Source: Bryobacteraceae bacterium (GTDB lineage: Bacteria; Acidobacteriota; Terriglobia; Bryobacterales; Bryobacteraceae). From it: a stretch of 9,064 bases of DNA. Below the pieces are notes generated by a model. That model worked only from the letters and a program-made list of their open reading frames with translations, was not told the origin of the DNA and did not search any database. This document shows, in pieces, positions 1-6,111 of the stretch (the stretch's first letter is position 1; the number at the start of each line of letters is the position of its first letter). The position numbers and the translations under genes are program-made. The DNA is taken from NCBI GenBank assembly GCA_025929455.1, contig JAICMB010000103.1, positions 1 to 9,064 of the forward strand, in the 5' to 3' direction.

Positions 1-470
1 AATCGTCTTGTGTACTTCGTCCCAGCTTGTCGCTGAGCCTTTGTGCAGCGGAGCCGTCGAGCGGTCCGGGTCATAAATATCGAGAATCGAAGCCTGCGCA
101 AACGCGTTCGCCGCGCCCAGGCTCCACGGATGATCGGGGTTGCCTTCTACCTTGGTGGGCCGGCCGTCGTGCGTCTCAACCAGCAGCCCGTAGGCTTGCC
201 CTTCATCGACCACGCTGAGGCGTAGGAATATGCTTTGCCCGGAACGTAGTCGTCGATGCCCTTGCTCATGGGCATGATCTCCTCTTCGGGCCGGCGGCAC
301 GCCACCATGCCCGCTAATCCGAGCGAAGCGCCCATCAGCTTCAACAGCGAACGCCGCGACGCGCCGTCTAGCTCCGTCGCGCCCTCCGGAAATTCGCGCT
401 CGAGCCACGCGCGCGCTTCCGGCTTTTCCGCCAGCTCCGCGACGGAGCGCCAGTACCGTTTTCCGGTCAC
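1..470 (-). CDS. actB: ActB N-terminal part (alternative complex III Fe-S/molybdopterin-like subunit), partial and frameshifted
   Basis: This is the start of the large periplasmic Fe-S subunit of alternative complex III, which moves electrons from quinol via Fe-S clusters to c-type hemes. Translation from GTG at 470 begins with a YWRSVAEL segment about 40 residues ahead of a Tat-like motif (SRRSLLKLMGASLGLAGMVA) and a lipobox-like Cys. This is the 'extended Tat' layout known for this family. That frame continues through GIDDYVPGKAY and then degrades to a stop at 147. From 225 down to 1 a second frame is fully open for 75 codons and has the expected family sequence (GLLVETHDGRPTKVEGNPDH, then FAQASILDIYDPDRS). 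One extra T in the minus-strand TATTCC (about 225-230) would join them. The gene is thus either a pseudogene or carries a sequencing error. The start is uncertain: no clear Shine-Dalgarno sequence precedes the GTG, and an in-frame stop lies just upstream. It lies 95 bp downstream of actA. Confidence 0.85.
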
Positions 471-473
471 CTT

Positions 474-489
474 GATCTGAAATCAGATC
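474..489. repeat. Perfect 7-bp inverted repeat upstream of the actB start
   Basis: The plus strand reads GATCTGA-AA-TCAGATC, a perfect palindrome with a two-base centre. It ends four bases from the called GTG start of actB, so it occupies the place where a ribosome binding site would sit. It could be a small RNA hairpin affecting actB translation or an operator-like site. Chance cannot be excluded for 7-bp arms, although it is conspicuous in an otherwise GC-rich sequence. Confidence 0.4.
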
Positions 490-510
490 CGATTCCAAAT
501 CTAAGACCTC

Positions 511-540
511 GTGGGACAGGCAGTCTCTGCTGACTGCCCT
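511..540. repeat. Dispersed palindromic repeat, copy 1 (actA-actB gap)
   Basis: On the plus strand this stretch begins GTGGGACAGGCAGTC and contains a perfect 7-bp stem, GGCAGTC (519-525) and GACTGCC (532-538), around a six-base loop. Its sequence resembles the palindrome at 6049-6077: both run GTGGG, two to four bases, GGCAGTCT, a GCTG core, then CTGCCCT. It fills the gap between actA and actB. No T-run follows on the minus strand, so it is not a standard terminator; in an operon it may act as an mRNA stability or processing hairpin. Confidence 0.5.
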
Positions 541-565
541 TCGCGCTCGCACGCAAACCCGGCCG

Positions 566-1213
566 TCATCGATGGCACCCCGAGCAATTCGTCGGCGGAT
601 GGATATGCTTCTCGCGCATGATCTCCTGCCCCATCTCCACCGGGTCGCGATCGGGCTGCCACGCCAGATCCGTCACAAACTTCGCCGGCCGCAGATTCGG
701 CGCCGGGTTGCGATGACACTCCAGACACCACGCCATGTTCAGCGGCTTCATCTGCCGCACCTCCGGCATCTGATCTACGCGCCCGTGGCAGCTTACGCAA
801 CTCACCCCCGCATTGACATGCGCGGCGTGGTTAAAATAAACGTAATCTGGAAGGACGTGAACGTGAACCCAGGGAATCGGTTCGCCGCTAGCGTAGCTTT
901 CCCGGACTTTGATTAAGCGCGGGCTCTGCGTCTTCACCCGCGCGTGGCAATTCATGCAGGTTTCCGTCGCCGGCACCGCCGCGTACGCTGCTTTGTAAAC
1001 GGTCGAATGGCAGTAATGGCAATTAAGCCCAAGGTCCCCCGCGTGCAGCTTGTGGCTGAACGGCACCGGCTGCAGCGGCTGATATCGGGTTTCAACAACC
1101 TGGGGGTGCAAATAATAGGCGAACAGGCCCACACCGCCCAGCAAACCAGCGGCTAACAAACCGCCGATGATCTTTACATACTTGTCCGCAGACTTGGGGA
1201 ATATCGTAGCCAT
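566..1213 (-). CDS. actA: ActA, pentaheme cytochrome c subunit of alternative complex III
   Basis: This 215-residue protein has one membrane helix (about residues 14-35) followed by a periplasmic domain. The domain has five CxxCH heme c motifs, at Cys65, Cys86, Cys139, Cys163 and Cys210; the last (CSGCHR) forms the C-terminus. Additional His residues (His54, His129, His132) are potential distal heme ligands. The heme count, N-terminal anchor, PLNMAWCLECHRNP segment and actB directly downstream identify it as ActA. Its family role is to pass electrons from the quinol-oxidising complex towards cytochrome c or a terminal oxidase. It is the first gene of the operon, read divergently from the histidine kinase gene. 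The ATG at 1213 is preceded only by a weak purine stretch. The other act genes would lie beyond the left edge. Confidence 0.93.
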   Translation of the reverse strand: MATIFPKSADKYVKIIGGLLAAGLLGGVGLFAYYLHPQVVETRYQPLQPVPFSHKLHAGDLGLNCHYCHSTVYKAAYAAVPATETCMNCHARVKTQSPRLIKVRESYASGEPIPWVHVHVLPDYVYFNHAAHVNAGVSCVSCHGRVDQMPEVRQMKPLNMAWCLECHRNPAPNLRPAKFVTDLAWQPDRDPVEMGQEIMREKHIHPPTNCSGCHR

Positions 1214-1291
1214 TCAAGGCTCTGAGGTTTACTCTGGGTAAGTAAAATTTCTACCAAAAATGTACTATAGTCCGCAGCGCAGGAACTTTTC
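1214..1291. promoter_or_regulatory. Divergent intergenic region between actA and the histidine kinase
   Basis: This 78-bp AT-rich spacer must hold the promoters for the act operon (leftward) and the two-component pair (rightward). A -10-like TACTAT lies at 1263-1268 on the plus strand, but no convincing -35 box sits 16-18 bp upstream. On the minus strand several AT-rich candidates exist (around 1240-1258) without a clear best choice. AGGA at 1281-1284, seven bases before the TTG at 1292, is a plausible ribosome binding site for the kinase gene. A regulator acting on both genes would have room to bind here. Confidence 0.4.
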
Positions 1292-2530
1292 TTGTTAAAC
1301 AGTAAAAGCAGTACGGTAACGCTCCCGCCTGCGACGCCCTCGGCAGCCGGGCAGCGGACACGCATCCTCCTGCGCATCAAAAGCGCCGCGTTCCTGCGGC
1401 AACCCTCCCCCGCGACTGTCCGGCCGCGCGGCGTAGTGCAATTGTTCGGAGACCTCAAAGTGCGGCCCAAGCTGATGGTGCTGCACAACTTGTTTTTCCT
1501 CGTGCTGGCTATTGGCGTGTACTTTGCGCTCTACCGCGAACTTCCGCCGCGCGCGCAAACCAGTTTGATCCTCGTCCTTGGCGCAATCTATATACTTGCC
1601 GTACTGCTGCTGGAGACCACCATCATGCCGCTCTATGTGTATCGCCCCTTACAAGCGATGCTCGATGCCGAGCGCGCCACCCAGGATGGCGACCGCGAGC
1701 ATGAACTGATCGATGAAACCGAGATCCCCGGCGACGAAATTGGTCACATTATGCGCTCGCGCAACGCGAGCATTCGCAAGCTACGGCAGCACGAAGAGGA
1801 CCTGGAGCAGGCGCTTCAGAAGCTCGAAGCGCAGGATCGCCTGGTCAGCCTCGGTCTCATGAGCGCCAGCATCGCGCATGAGTTGAACACGCCTGTAGCC
1901 GTGCTCCAGGGATCTATCGAACAGCTCACCGAAAAGACCACCGACCCCGTCGCGCTCGACCGCCTCGCGCGCATGCTTCGCGTCGCGCAGCGCATTCGCA
2001 AGATCAGCGAAAGCCTGGTCGATTTCGCGCGCGTCCGCACCGAGCAGATGGAACCCGTCGCCATGCACCCGCTCCTTGTCGAGGCCTGGAATCTGGTCGC
2101 TATCGACGAGCGCGCCGCCCAGGTTCGATTTCAGAACGACCTTTCGATCGATGATGTTGTCGTGGGCAACGCTGACCGCCTCATGCAGGTATTCGTCAAC
2201 TTGCTGCGCAACGCGCTCAACGCGGTTCGCCCGGGGGGCTGGATCGGCGTTCGCTCCCGCCGTTTTGTACGAAACGGACAGGCGCTCATCGCAATCTTTG
2301 TTGAGGACAACGGCCCCGGCATTCCGGCCGGCGTACTGCCCGATGTTTTTGAGGCGTTCGTATCAACACGCCTCGATGCACGCGGCACCGGCCTGGGGCT
2401 AACCATAGCGGAGGGTATTGTGAGCGAACACGGTGGCACCATTTCGGCTGCCAATCGCGCCGGCGGCGGCGCGTGCCTGGAGATCGTTCTGCGAGCCGAT
2501 GGCATGCGGCCGGACAAGGATCTCGCATGA
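1292..2530 (+). CDS. Membrane sensor histidine kinase (two TM, HAMP, HisKA, HATPase_c)
   Basis: This sensor kinase should autophosphorylate on His196 and donate the phosphate to the regulator encoded next. Two hydrophobic segments (about residues 62-81 and 91-117) flank a very short loop of around ten residues, so there is almost no external sensing domain and the signal is probably sensed in the membrane. A HAMP-like linker and coiled coil (118-182) follow. The H-box is SIAHELNTP. In the ATPase domain, NLLRNALNA (303-311) is the N-box, EDNGPGIP (338-345) the D-box and RGTGLGL (364-370) the G-box. All catalytic residues look intact. The start is uncertain: TTG 1292 has AGGA seven bases upstream, but GTG 1436 would begin close to the conserved-looking LKVRPKLMVLHN segment and remove a 48-residue, low-complexity N-terminus. 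Its stop overlaps the regulator's start (ATGA), so the two are translationally coupled. Confidence 0.93.
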   Translation: MLNSKSSTVTLPPATPSAAGQRTRILLRIKSAAFLRQPSPATVRPRGVVQLFGDLKVRPKLMVLHNLFFLVLAIGVYFALYRELPPRAQTSLILVLGAIYILAVLLLETTIMPLYVYRPLQAMLDAERATQDGDREHELIDETEIPGDEIGHIMRSRNASIRKLRQHEEDLEQALQKLEAQDRLVSLGLMSASIAHELNTPVAVLQGSIEQLTEKTTDPVALDRLARMLRVAQRIRKISESLVDFARVRTEQMEPVAMHPLLVEAWNLVAIDERAAQVRFQNDLSIDDVVVGNADRLMQVFVNLLRNALNAVRPGGWIGVRSRRFVRNGQALIAIFVEDNGPGIPAGVLPDVFEAFVSTRLDARGTGLGLTIAEGIVSEHGGTISAANRAGGGACLEIVLRADGMRPDKDLA

Positions 2531-3174
2531 GGGCGGCCGAGGCCCAGAACGACACACCCGCTGCGCAAGAGGGCTCGATAGAAGTCTACGTACTCGACGA
2601 CGATCCCGATTTCCGCAATTACATGGAGGACGCGCTCAAAGATGAGGGCCTGTACTCGGTGCGGTCCTTCGGCCACCCCGACGAGCTCTTCGCGGCCTGC
2701 GAGCAGCGCGTTCCCGATATCGTTCTGCTCGACATGAAGATGGGCGAGTTCCGGGGTGAGAAGGTGCTGGAGCAGCTCGTCACACAGCACCCCGGCTTGT
2801 GTGTCATTATCATCACCGGCTATCCCTCGCTCGAAGACATGCGCGCGACCTTCAAGCTGAAGGTCTTCGACTACATCTCGAAACCGTTCTCACTTTCACA
2901 GCTCCGGCAAACACTAAAGAACGCCGTCGAACATTTCGGCCTCGGCCGCAGGCTCCAGGACCGCCTCCGCGAGCGCCTCGGCCACAAGATTAAAATGCTG
3001 CGCGTGGAGCGCGACTGGTCACTGAAGGATCTCGCCGCCGCCACCAAGCTCAGCGTTTCGCAGATCAGCTCCATTGAGCGCGGAGCCAACCTGCCGAGTA
3101 TCGAAAGCCTGCTCGCCATCTGCCGCGCATTCGACAAAAAGCCGTCGGACCTGATGGCCGCGATCGATTTTTAA
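2527..3174 (+). CDS. Response regulator with REC domain and XRE-type HTH output domain
   Basis: This 215-residue DNA-binding regulator is the likely partner of the upstream kinase. The REC domain (about 18-135) has the acidic cluster Asp24-Asp25-Asp26, phosphoacceptor Asp69 in IVLLDMK, Thr97 in IIITGYP and Lys119 in the YISKPF motif, so phosphorylation should work normally. After a basic helical linker (139-156), residues 151-210 form a Cro/C1-type helix-turn-helix: KMLRVERDWSLKDLAAATKL, then SVSQISSIERGANLPSIESL. This replaces the OmpR, NarL or Fis-like outputs usually paired with REC. ATG 2527 is chosen because AAGGA (2516-2520) is six bases upstream and ATGA overlaps the kinase stop; an in-frame ATG at 2473 lies inside the kinase gene. 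The target is unknown; the divergent actA promoter is the nearest candidate, by inference only. Confidence 0.92.
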   Translation: MRAAEAQNDTPAAQEGSIEVYVLDDDPDFRNYMEDALKDEGLYSVRSFGHPDELFAACEQRVPDIVLLDMKMGEFRGEKVLEQLVTQHPGLCVIIITGYPSLEDMRATFKLKVFDYISKPFSLSQLRQTLKNAVEHFGLGRRLQDRLRERLGHKIKMLRVERDWSLKDLAAATKLSVSQISSIERGANLPSIESLLAICRAFDKKPSDLMAAIDF

Positions 3175-3175
3175 A

Positions 3176-3202
3176 GCGCAGGCAGCAAGAGGTCGCCTGC
3201 GC
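3176..3202. terminator. Stem-loop between convergent genes (possible bidirectional terminator; palindromic repeat copy)
   Basis: A perfect 8-bp GC-rich stem (3176-3183 GCGCAGGC, 3195-3202 GCCTGCGC) with an 11-base loop sits in the 32-bp gap between two convergent stop codons, ideal for a shared terminator. U-tracts are poor: only TTT follows on the minus strand and none on the plus. On the minus strand it contains TCTTGCTGCCTGC, an exact 13-base match to the palindrome at 6049-6077, so it may be another copy of a dispersed repeat put to use as a terminator. Confidence 0.5.
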
Positions 3203-3206
3203 CGCA

Positions 3207-4985
3207 TCAAAATTCCAGCGCCCGCACCACGCCCAGGATTCCGTTCACAACCGTTTTCGCCGGCGCATACTCGACAGCAACGGGCATCGGCTTCTGCGCG
3301 CCGCATGTGAATTCAAACGTAGCCGCCACCGCATGCCGTAACTGCACCCGCGTCGGATCGTCCACCGCGAACAGCATCGTCTTACCGCTCGCCTTTACAT
3401 GCAGAATCGCCCGCGCTCCGCGGCATTCGAACATCGTAAGCGTCCCCTCGGCGCGCTCCACCTTCTCGCCCGGCTCGACGAACGGATTCCTCTGCTTCAA
3501 TCGCGGCTGCACTTCCTCCGTTGCCGTGAAATCCGCGCGTTCGTGCCGCTCGATACGAGGCGTTTCCGTAACCGTAGGGGACGCCGCCTGCGCGCGGCGT
3601 GCCTCGATGTACTTCAGCAACTGCTCCGCCCCCTCGCGCTGGTCCGGCGTCTTGCTCCACTTGATCGCGCTCTGGGCATTTTCGCGCGCCGCGTCCATGC
3701 TGCCGAACTGCGCATACACGTACGCCAACCCCGTGAATAGCGCGGGCGCCTGCTCCGGCTCCACTTTCTTGATCGCCGTCAAATCCCGCAACGCGCCCTG
3801 CAAATCGTGCGCGCGCAGCTTCGTCAAACCCAACTGCAAGCGCGCCTCGGTGTAATCCGGTTTCAACTGCAGCGCGCGATCGAGCGCCTCGATCGTTTTG
3901 GGCTCGTCCGTTTCGAGCGTGCCCAGATCGAAGCACATGCGCGCATCGGTCGTCCCCGCCAGCGCGCTCTCGAAGTATTTCCGCGCCGCTGCCTGGTCGC
4001 GTTTCTGCCACGCCAGATATCCCAGCGAGCGCTGCACCTCCGCATTGCCCGGCCGCTCGGCATCCAATTGCTTGTACGCTTCGAGCGCGACATCGGGCTT
4101 GTTCGCGGCCGCCAGCAAATCCGCCAGCAGCAGACCCGAATCGAACGGCGCGACCGGAGAAACGTCCGGATCTTCCTCGCTCTTCTGCAGCCGTATGTCG
4201 TAAAGCGCGGCGTACAACTGCTTGCGCGTGAAATACGAATGCAGGTCCGTTTCGACCTCCCACATACGCTTGCCGAACGCCGCCGGGAAAGCCTCTTCCG
4301 CCGGCTTGCCCTGCGCGAGCATCAGTACAAACTTCGTGAAATTCGGCCGGTACTCTTTTGAAAAATACAGCATGTGCGTCAAGGCCCAGCTTTCCGCATA
4401 AAACATCCCCGCGCGCGCTTTCTCGTTGTATAGGGGCGAGTCGTGCTGCACGGCCGTCAAGGTACCCAGGTCCATCCAGCGCTCGGTGAACAGCGACCCC
4501 ACGCGCCCGGGAATCAGCGCGCCCACCATGGCCTGCTTGCCATGCGGCTGCAGTGTCGAAAACAGGTCCGCCCAGCCCTCGTTCAGCCAGAGCGGAAGCT
4601 CCAGGTGCGTGTGCCGGATGATCAGGTGCGTGTATTCGTGAATCGCTGTACTGTAATGCTCGGGCGAGATATCCTCCATCACGATGTAGTCGCGATTTTG
4701 CCCGGCCGCGTAGTAAGCCGCGGCGGCCTCGCTCACGCGATACGGCCGGTATTCCTTCTCCGAACGAAATGCAATAATGCGCACCGGCAGACCGGGCGCG
4801 GCCTTTCCGGGCGAAGCCTGCATAAAGAAGTTGCGGACCTGCTCGAACTTCAGAATCGCTTCACGGCCCTTCTTTTCACCGGCCGTGGTATACAGCTCGA
4901 AATGCGGCGTCGCGAGCCGTATCCATTCGCCACCTGCAAGCGCAGGCAGGCCGGCCGCAAGAGCCAGCATCAAAAGTAAGCGCAT
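3207..4985 (-). CDS. Secreted HExxH putative metallopeptidase with TPR repeats
   Basis: This 592-residue protein begins with a typical signal peptide (MRLLLMLALAAGLPALAGGE, cleavage near residue 18-19), so it acts outside the cytoplasmic membrane. Residues about 20-270 resemble the peptidase MA/DUF1570 group: His116-Glu117-Tyr-Thr-His120 is the zinc-binding HExxH, and Glu136 in NEGWADLF is a plausible third ligand, as in gluzincins. Residues about 280-463 form TPR-like helical repeats (for example PDVALEAYKQLDAERPGNAE and DQAAARKYFESAL), expected to bind proteins. A linker (about 465-490) leads to a C-terminal beta-rich domain ending in GVVRALEF, with a FTCGAQKPMPVAVEY segment that I recall from other Acidobacteriota TPR proteins. 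The substrate is unknown, and peptidase activity is inferred from the motif alone. It converges on the response regulator gene and diverges from the FHA gene. Confidence 0.85.
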   Translation of the reverse strand: MRLLLMLALAAGLPALAGGEWIRLATPHFELYTTAGEKKGREAILKFEQVRNFFMQASPGKAAPGLPVRIIAFRSEKEYRPYRVSEAAAAYYAAGQNRDYIVMEDISPEHYSTAIHEYTHLIIRHTHLELPLWLNEGWADLFSTLQPHGKQAMVGALIPGRVGSLFTERWMDLGTLTAVQHDSPLYNEKARAGMFYAESWALTHMLYFSKEYRPNFTKFVLMLAQGKPAEEAFPAAFGKRMWEVETDLHSYFTRKQLYAALYDIRLQKSEEDPDVSPVAPFDSGLLLADLLAAANKPDVALEAYKQLDAERPGNAEVQRSLGYLAWQKRDQAAARKYFESALAGTTDARMCFDLGTLETDEPKTIEALDRALQLKPDYTEARLQLGLTKLRAHDLQGALRDLTAIKKVEPEQAPALFTGLAYVYAQFGSMDAARENAQSAIKWSKTPDQREGAEQLLKYIEARRAQAASPTVTETPRIERHERADFTATEEVQPRLKQRNPFVEPGEKVERAEGTLTMFECRGARAILHVKASGKTMLFAVDDPTRVQLRHAVAATFEFTCGAQKPMPVAVEYAPAKTVVNGILGVVRALEF

Positions 4986-5162
4986 GGCGGTTCAGTAAGT
5001 CATAGCATGTCTTCACGCGGGCGGCAAAAGCCTCAGGTACTAGACCGGCGCCCCCGCGATGCGCATGAAGCTTCCTTCACCCCGGCCGCCCGGCAAGTTT
5101 TATATAATCGATTGCCGCGGCCTTCTTCGCCCGGAAGCGCGCAGCGTAGAAACGGATTGTGC
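4986..5162. promoter_or_regulatory. Divergent intergenic region between the peptidase and FHA operon, with promoter candidates
   Basis: On the minus strand, TTGCCG (5022-5027) and TATGAC (4999-5004) lie 17 bp apart and match the sigma-70 boxes at four of six positions each. This would start the peptidase mRNA only a few bases before its ATG. On the plus strand, a perfect -10 TATAAT lies at 5103-5108 within an AT-rich run in GC-rich DNA; a -35 is not clear. Transcription from there would begin near 5115, placing the FHA protein's start downstream of 5115. An open frame also extends back to ATG 5007, but it would lie largely upstream of this promoter. Confidence 0.45.
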
Positions 5163-6020
5163 GTGGATACGTCGCACGTAGCAACGGGTTTGGGAGTGGA
5201 AGCCTTGGCGCCAAGCAATACGGATGTGCGCGGCCGGTTGACCGGCAACCTGATCATCGGGGAGCTGCTTCGCAATATGGAGCTCGGCCGGTTCGAGCTT
5301 GAATACAGCGTGCTGCTGCCCTGTGTTTTCAACCTCTATCTCCATCCGGACGACCACACCCGCCTCGCCGGCGTACTCCCGCTCGTTATCGAAGACGCCA
5401 GGCGCGCGCTGTGGGCGCGTGTCAACGAGATGAACCGCCGGCCGCTGCTGTCAGGCCCCAAAGCGCGGCGCACGCGCAAGCAGCACAAGATCGCCAGCGA
5501 CGATTTCCGGTTGAGCTTTTTCGCCGATGCCGAAGGCGCCGTGCCGCCCGGCGACGTCGAAATTCACTCCGAGCTGAACGACGCTTCGCAGCCCGTATAT
5601 CAGGGGTTGAAAACTACCCTGCTCGATCGCGAGCCCTCCGTTACCGGCGCGGCCCCGCGTACGCACGAAACGCAGAACGCGACGCGCGCGGCCGCCGAGA
5701 ACGTGTTCGCGGAAATCCGCTATGAAGACGATTCCGGCCCGCAGCTTTTTCTCATCACGCAGAATCAGATTCGCGTGGGCCGGGGCGGCGACGACCTGCG
5801 CGTCGACCTGGCGCTGTACACGAATGATGAAGTCTCGCGCGAACACCTAATTTTCCGGCGCGATCCCGTCGAAGGCGGTTTCACCATAACCGACAACAGC
5901 ACCAACGGCACGTGGGTAAACGGTAAGCGCCTCAAACGCGGCGAAGAAGAACGCCTGCCCGAGCGCGCGCAGATCGGCGTGGCCGAAGTGCTGACGCTGT
6001 CTTTCGAATTGCGGAAATGA
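5163..6020 (+). CDS. FHA-domain phosphothreonine-binding protein
   Basis: This is a reader of Ser/Thr phosphorylation, about 285 residues from GTG 5163. The C-terminal FHA domain (about 195-285) has the key signature residues: Arg207 in VGRGG, Ser225 and His228 in SREH, and Asn248-Gly-Thr in NSTNGTWVNGK. These should bind phosphothreonine peptides, probably from the kinase encoded two genes downstream. The N-terminal half (LLPCVFNLYLHPDDHTRLAG, then a helical EDARRALWARVNE stretch) resembles the FhaA N-terminal/DUF3662-like domain, though this is a weaker call. No membrane segment or signal peptide is seen, so it is cytoplasmic. The start is uncertain: GTG 5163 lies about 48 bases after the TATAAT-based start site, TTG 5205 has GGAAG close upstream, and ATG 5007 gives 52 more residues of unlikely, basic sequence. 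It is the first gene of an FHA-phosphatase-kinase operon. Confidence 0.88.
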   Translation: MDTSHVATGLGVEALAPSNTDVRGRLTGNLIIGELLRNMELGRFELEYSVLLPCVFNLYLHPDDHTRLAGVLPLVIEDARRALWARVNEMNRRPLLSGPKARRTRKQHKIASDDFRLSFFADAEGAVPPGDVEIHSELNDASQPVYQGLKTTLLDREPSVTGAAPRTHETQNATRAAAENVFAEIRYEDDSGPQLFLITQNQIRVGRGGDDLRVDLALYTNDEVSREHLIFRRDPVEGGFTITDNSTNGTWVNGKRLKRGEEERLPERAQIGVAEVLTLSFELRK

Positions 6021-6048
6021 CGATCTTTAAGCGCGCGCCTATTCCGAG

Positions 6049-6077
6049 GTGGGGCTGGCAGTCTTGCTGCCTGCCCT
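6049..6077. repeat. Dispersed palindromic repeat, copy 2 (FHA-phosphatase gap)
   Basis: This forms an imperfect 10-bp hairpin: GGGC-T-GGCAG (6052-6061) pairs with CTGCC-T-GCCC (6067-6076) around a TCTTG loop, with one T-T mismatch. It resembles the element at 511-540. Its 6062-6074 segment, TCTTGCTGCCTGC, recurs exactly in reverse orientation at 3178-3190. It occupies most of the middle of the 91-bp gap inside an otherwise tight operon, so it may attenuate or stabilise the transcript between the FHA and phosphatase genes. An in-frame GTG at 6049 falls within the repeat and is not a credible start. Confidence 0.55.
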
Positions 6078-6099
6078 CGTCCGCGACAGTACGTGCCGC

Positions 6100-6106
6100 G
6101 GGAAGG
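6100..6106 (+). promoter_or_regulatory. Ribosome binding site fixing the phosphatase start
   Basis: GGGAAGG lies five bases before ATG 6112. It supports this ATG over the in-frame GTG at 6049, which lies in the palindromic repeat. Confidence 0.6.
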
Positions 6107-6111
6107 CCGCA

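Noticed and set aside
1260..1298. A 12-codon open frame (MYYSPQRRNFSC) overlapping the kinase start, as a possible leader peptide
   Set aside because: It has no ribosome binding site and no attenuator-like structure or codon bias; chance is the simplest explanation.
2131..2790. Open frame of 219 codons antisense to the kinase-regulator junction
   Set aside because: It lies opposite the HATPase and REC coding regions and its product has no recognisable domain or supported start.
3382..4263. Long open frame of 293 codons on the minus strand in another frame of the peptidase gene
   Set aside because: It is a GC-rich shadow: its product is Gly/Ala/Arg-rich with no domain, while the overlapping frame has a signal peptide, HExxH and TPRs.
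3807..4361. Plus-strand open frames antisense to the TPR region of the peptidase
   Set aside because: Their Arg/Leu/Gln-rich products mirror the TPR codons on the other strand, so they are not independent genes.
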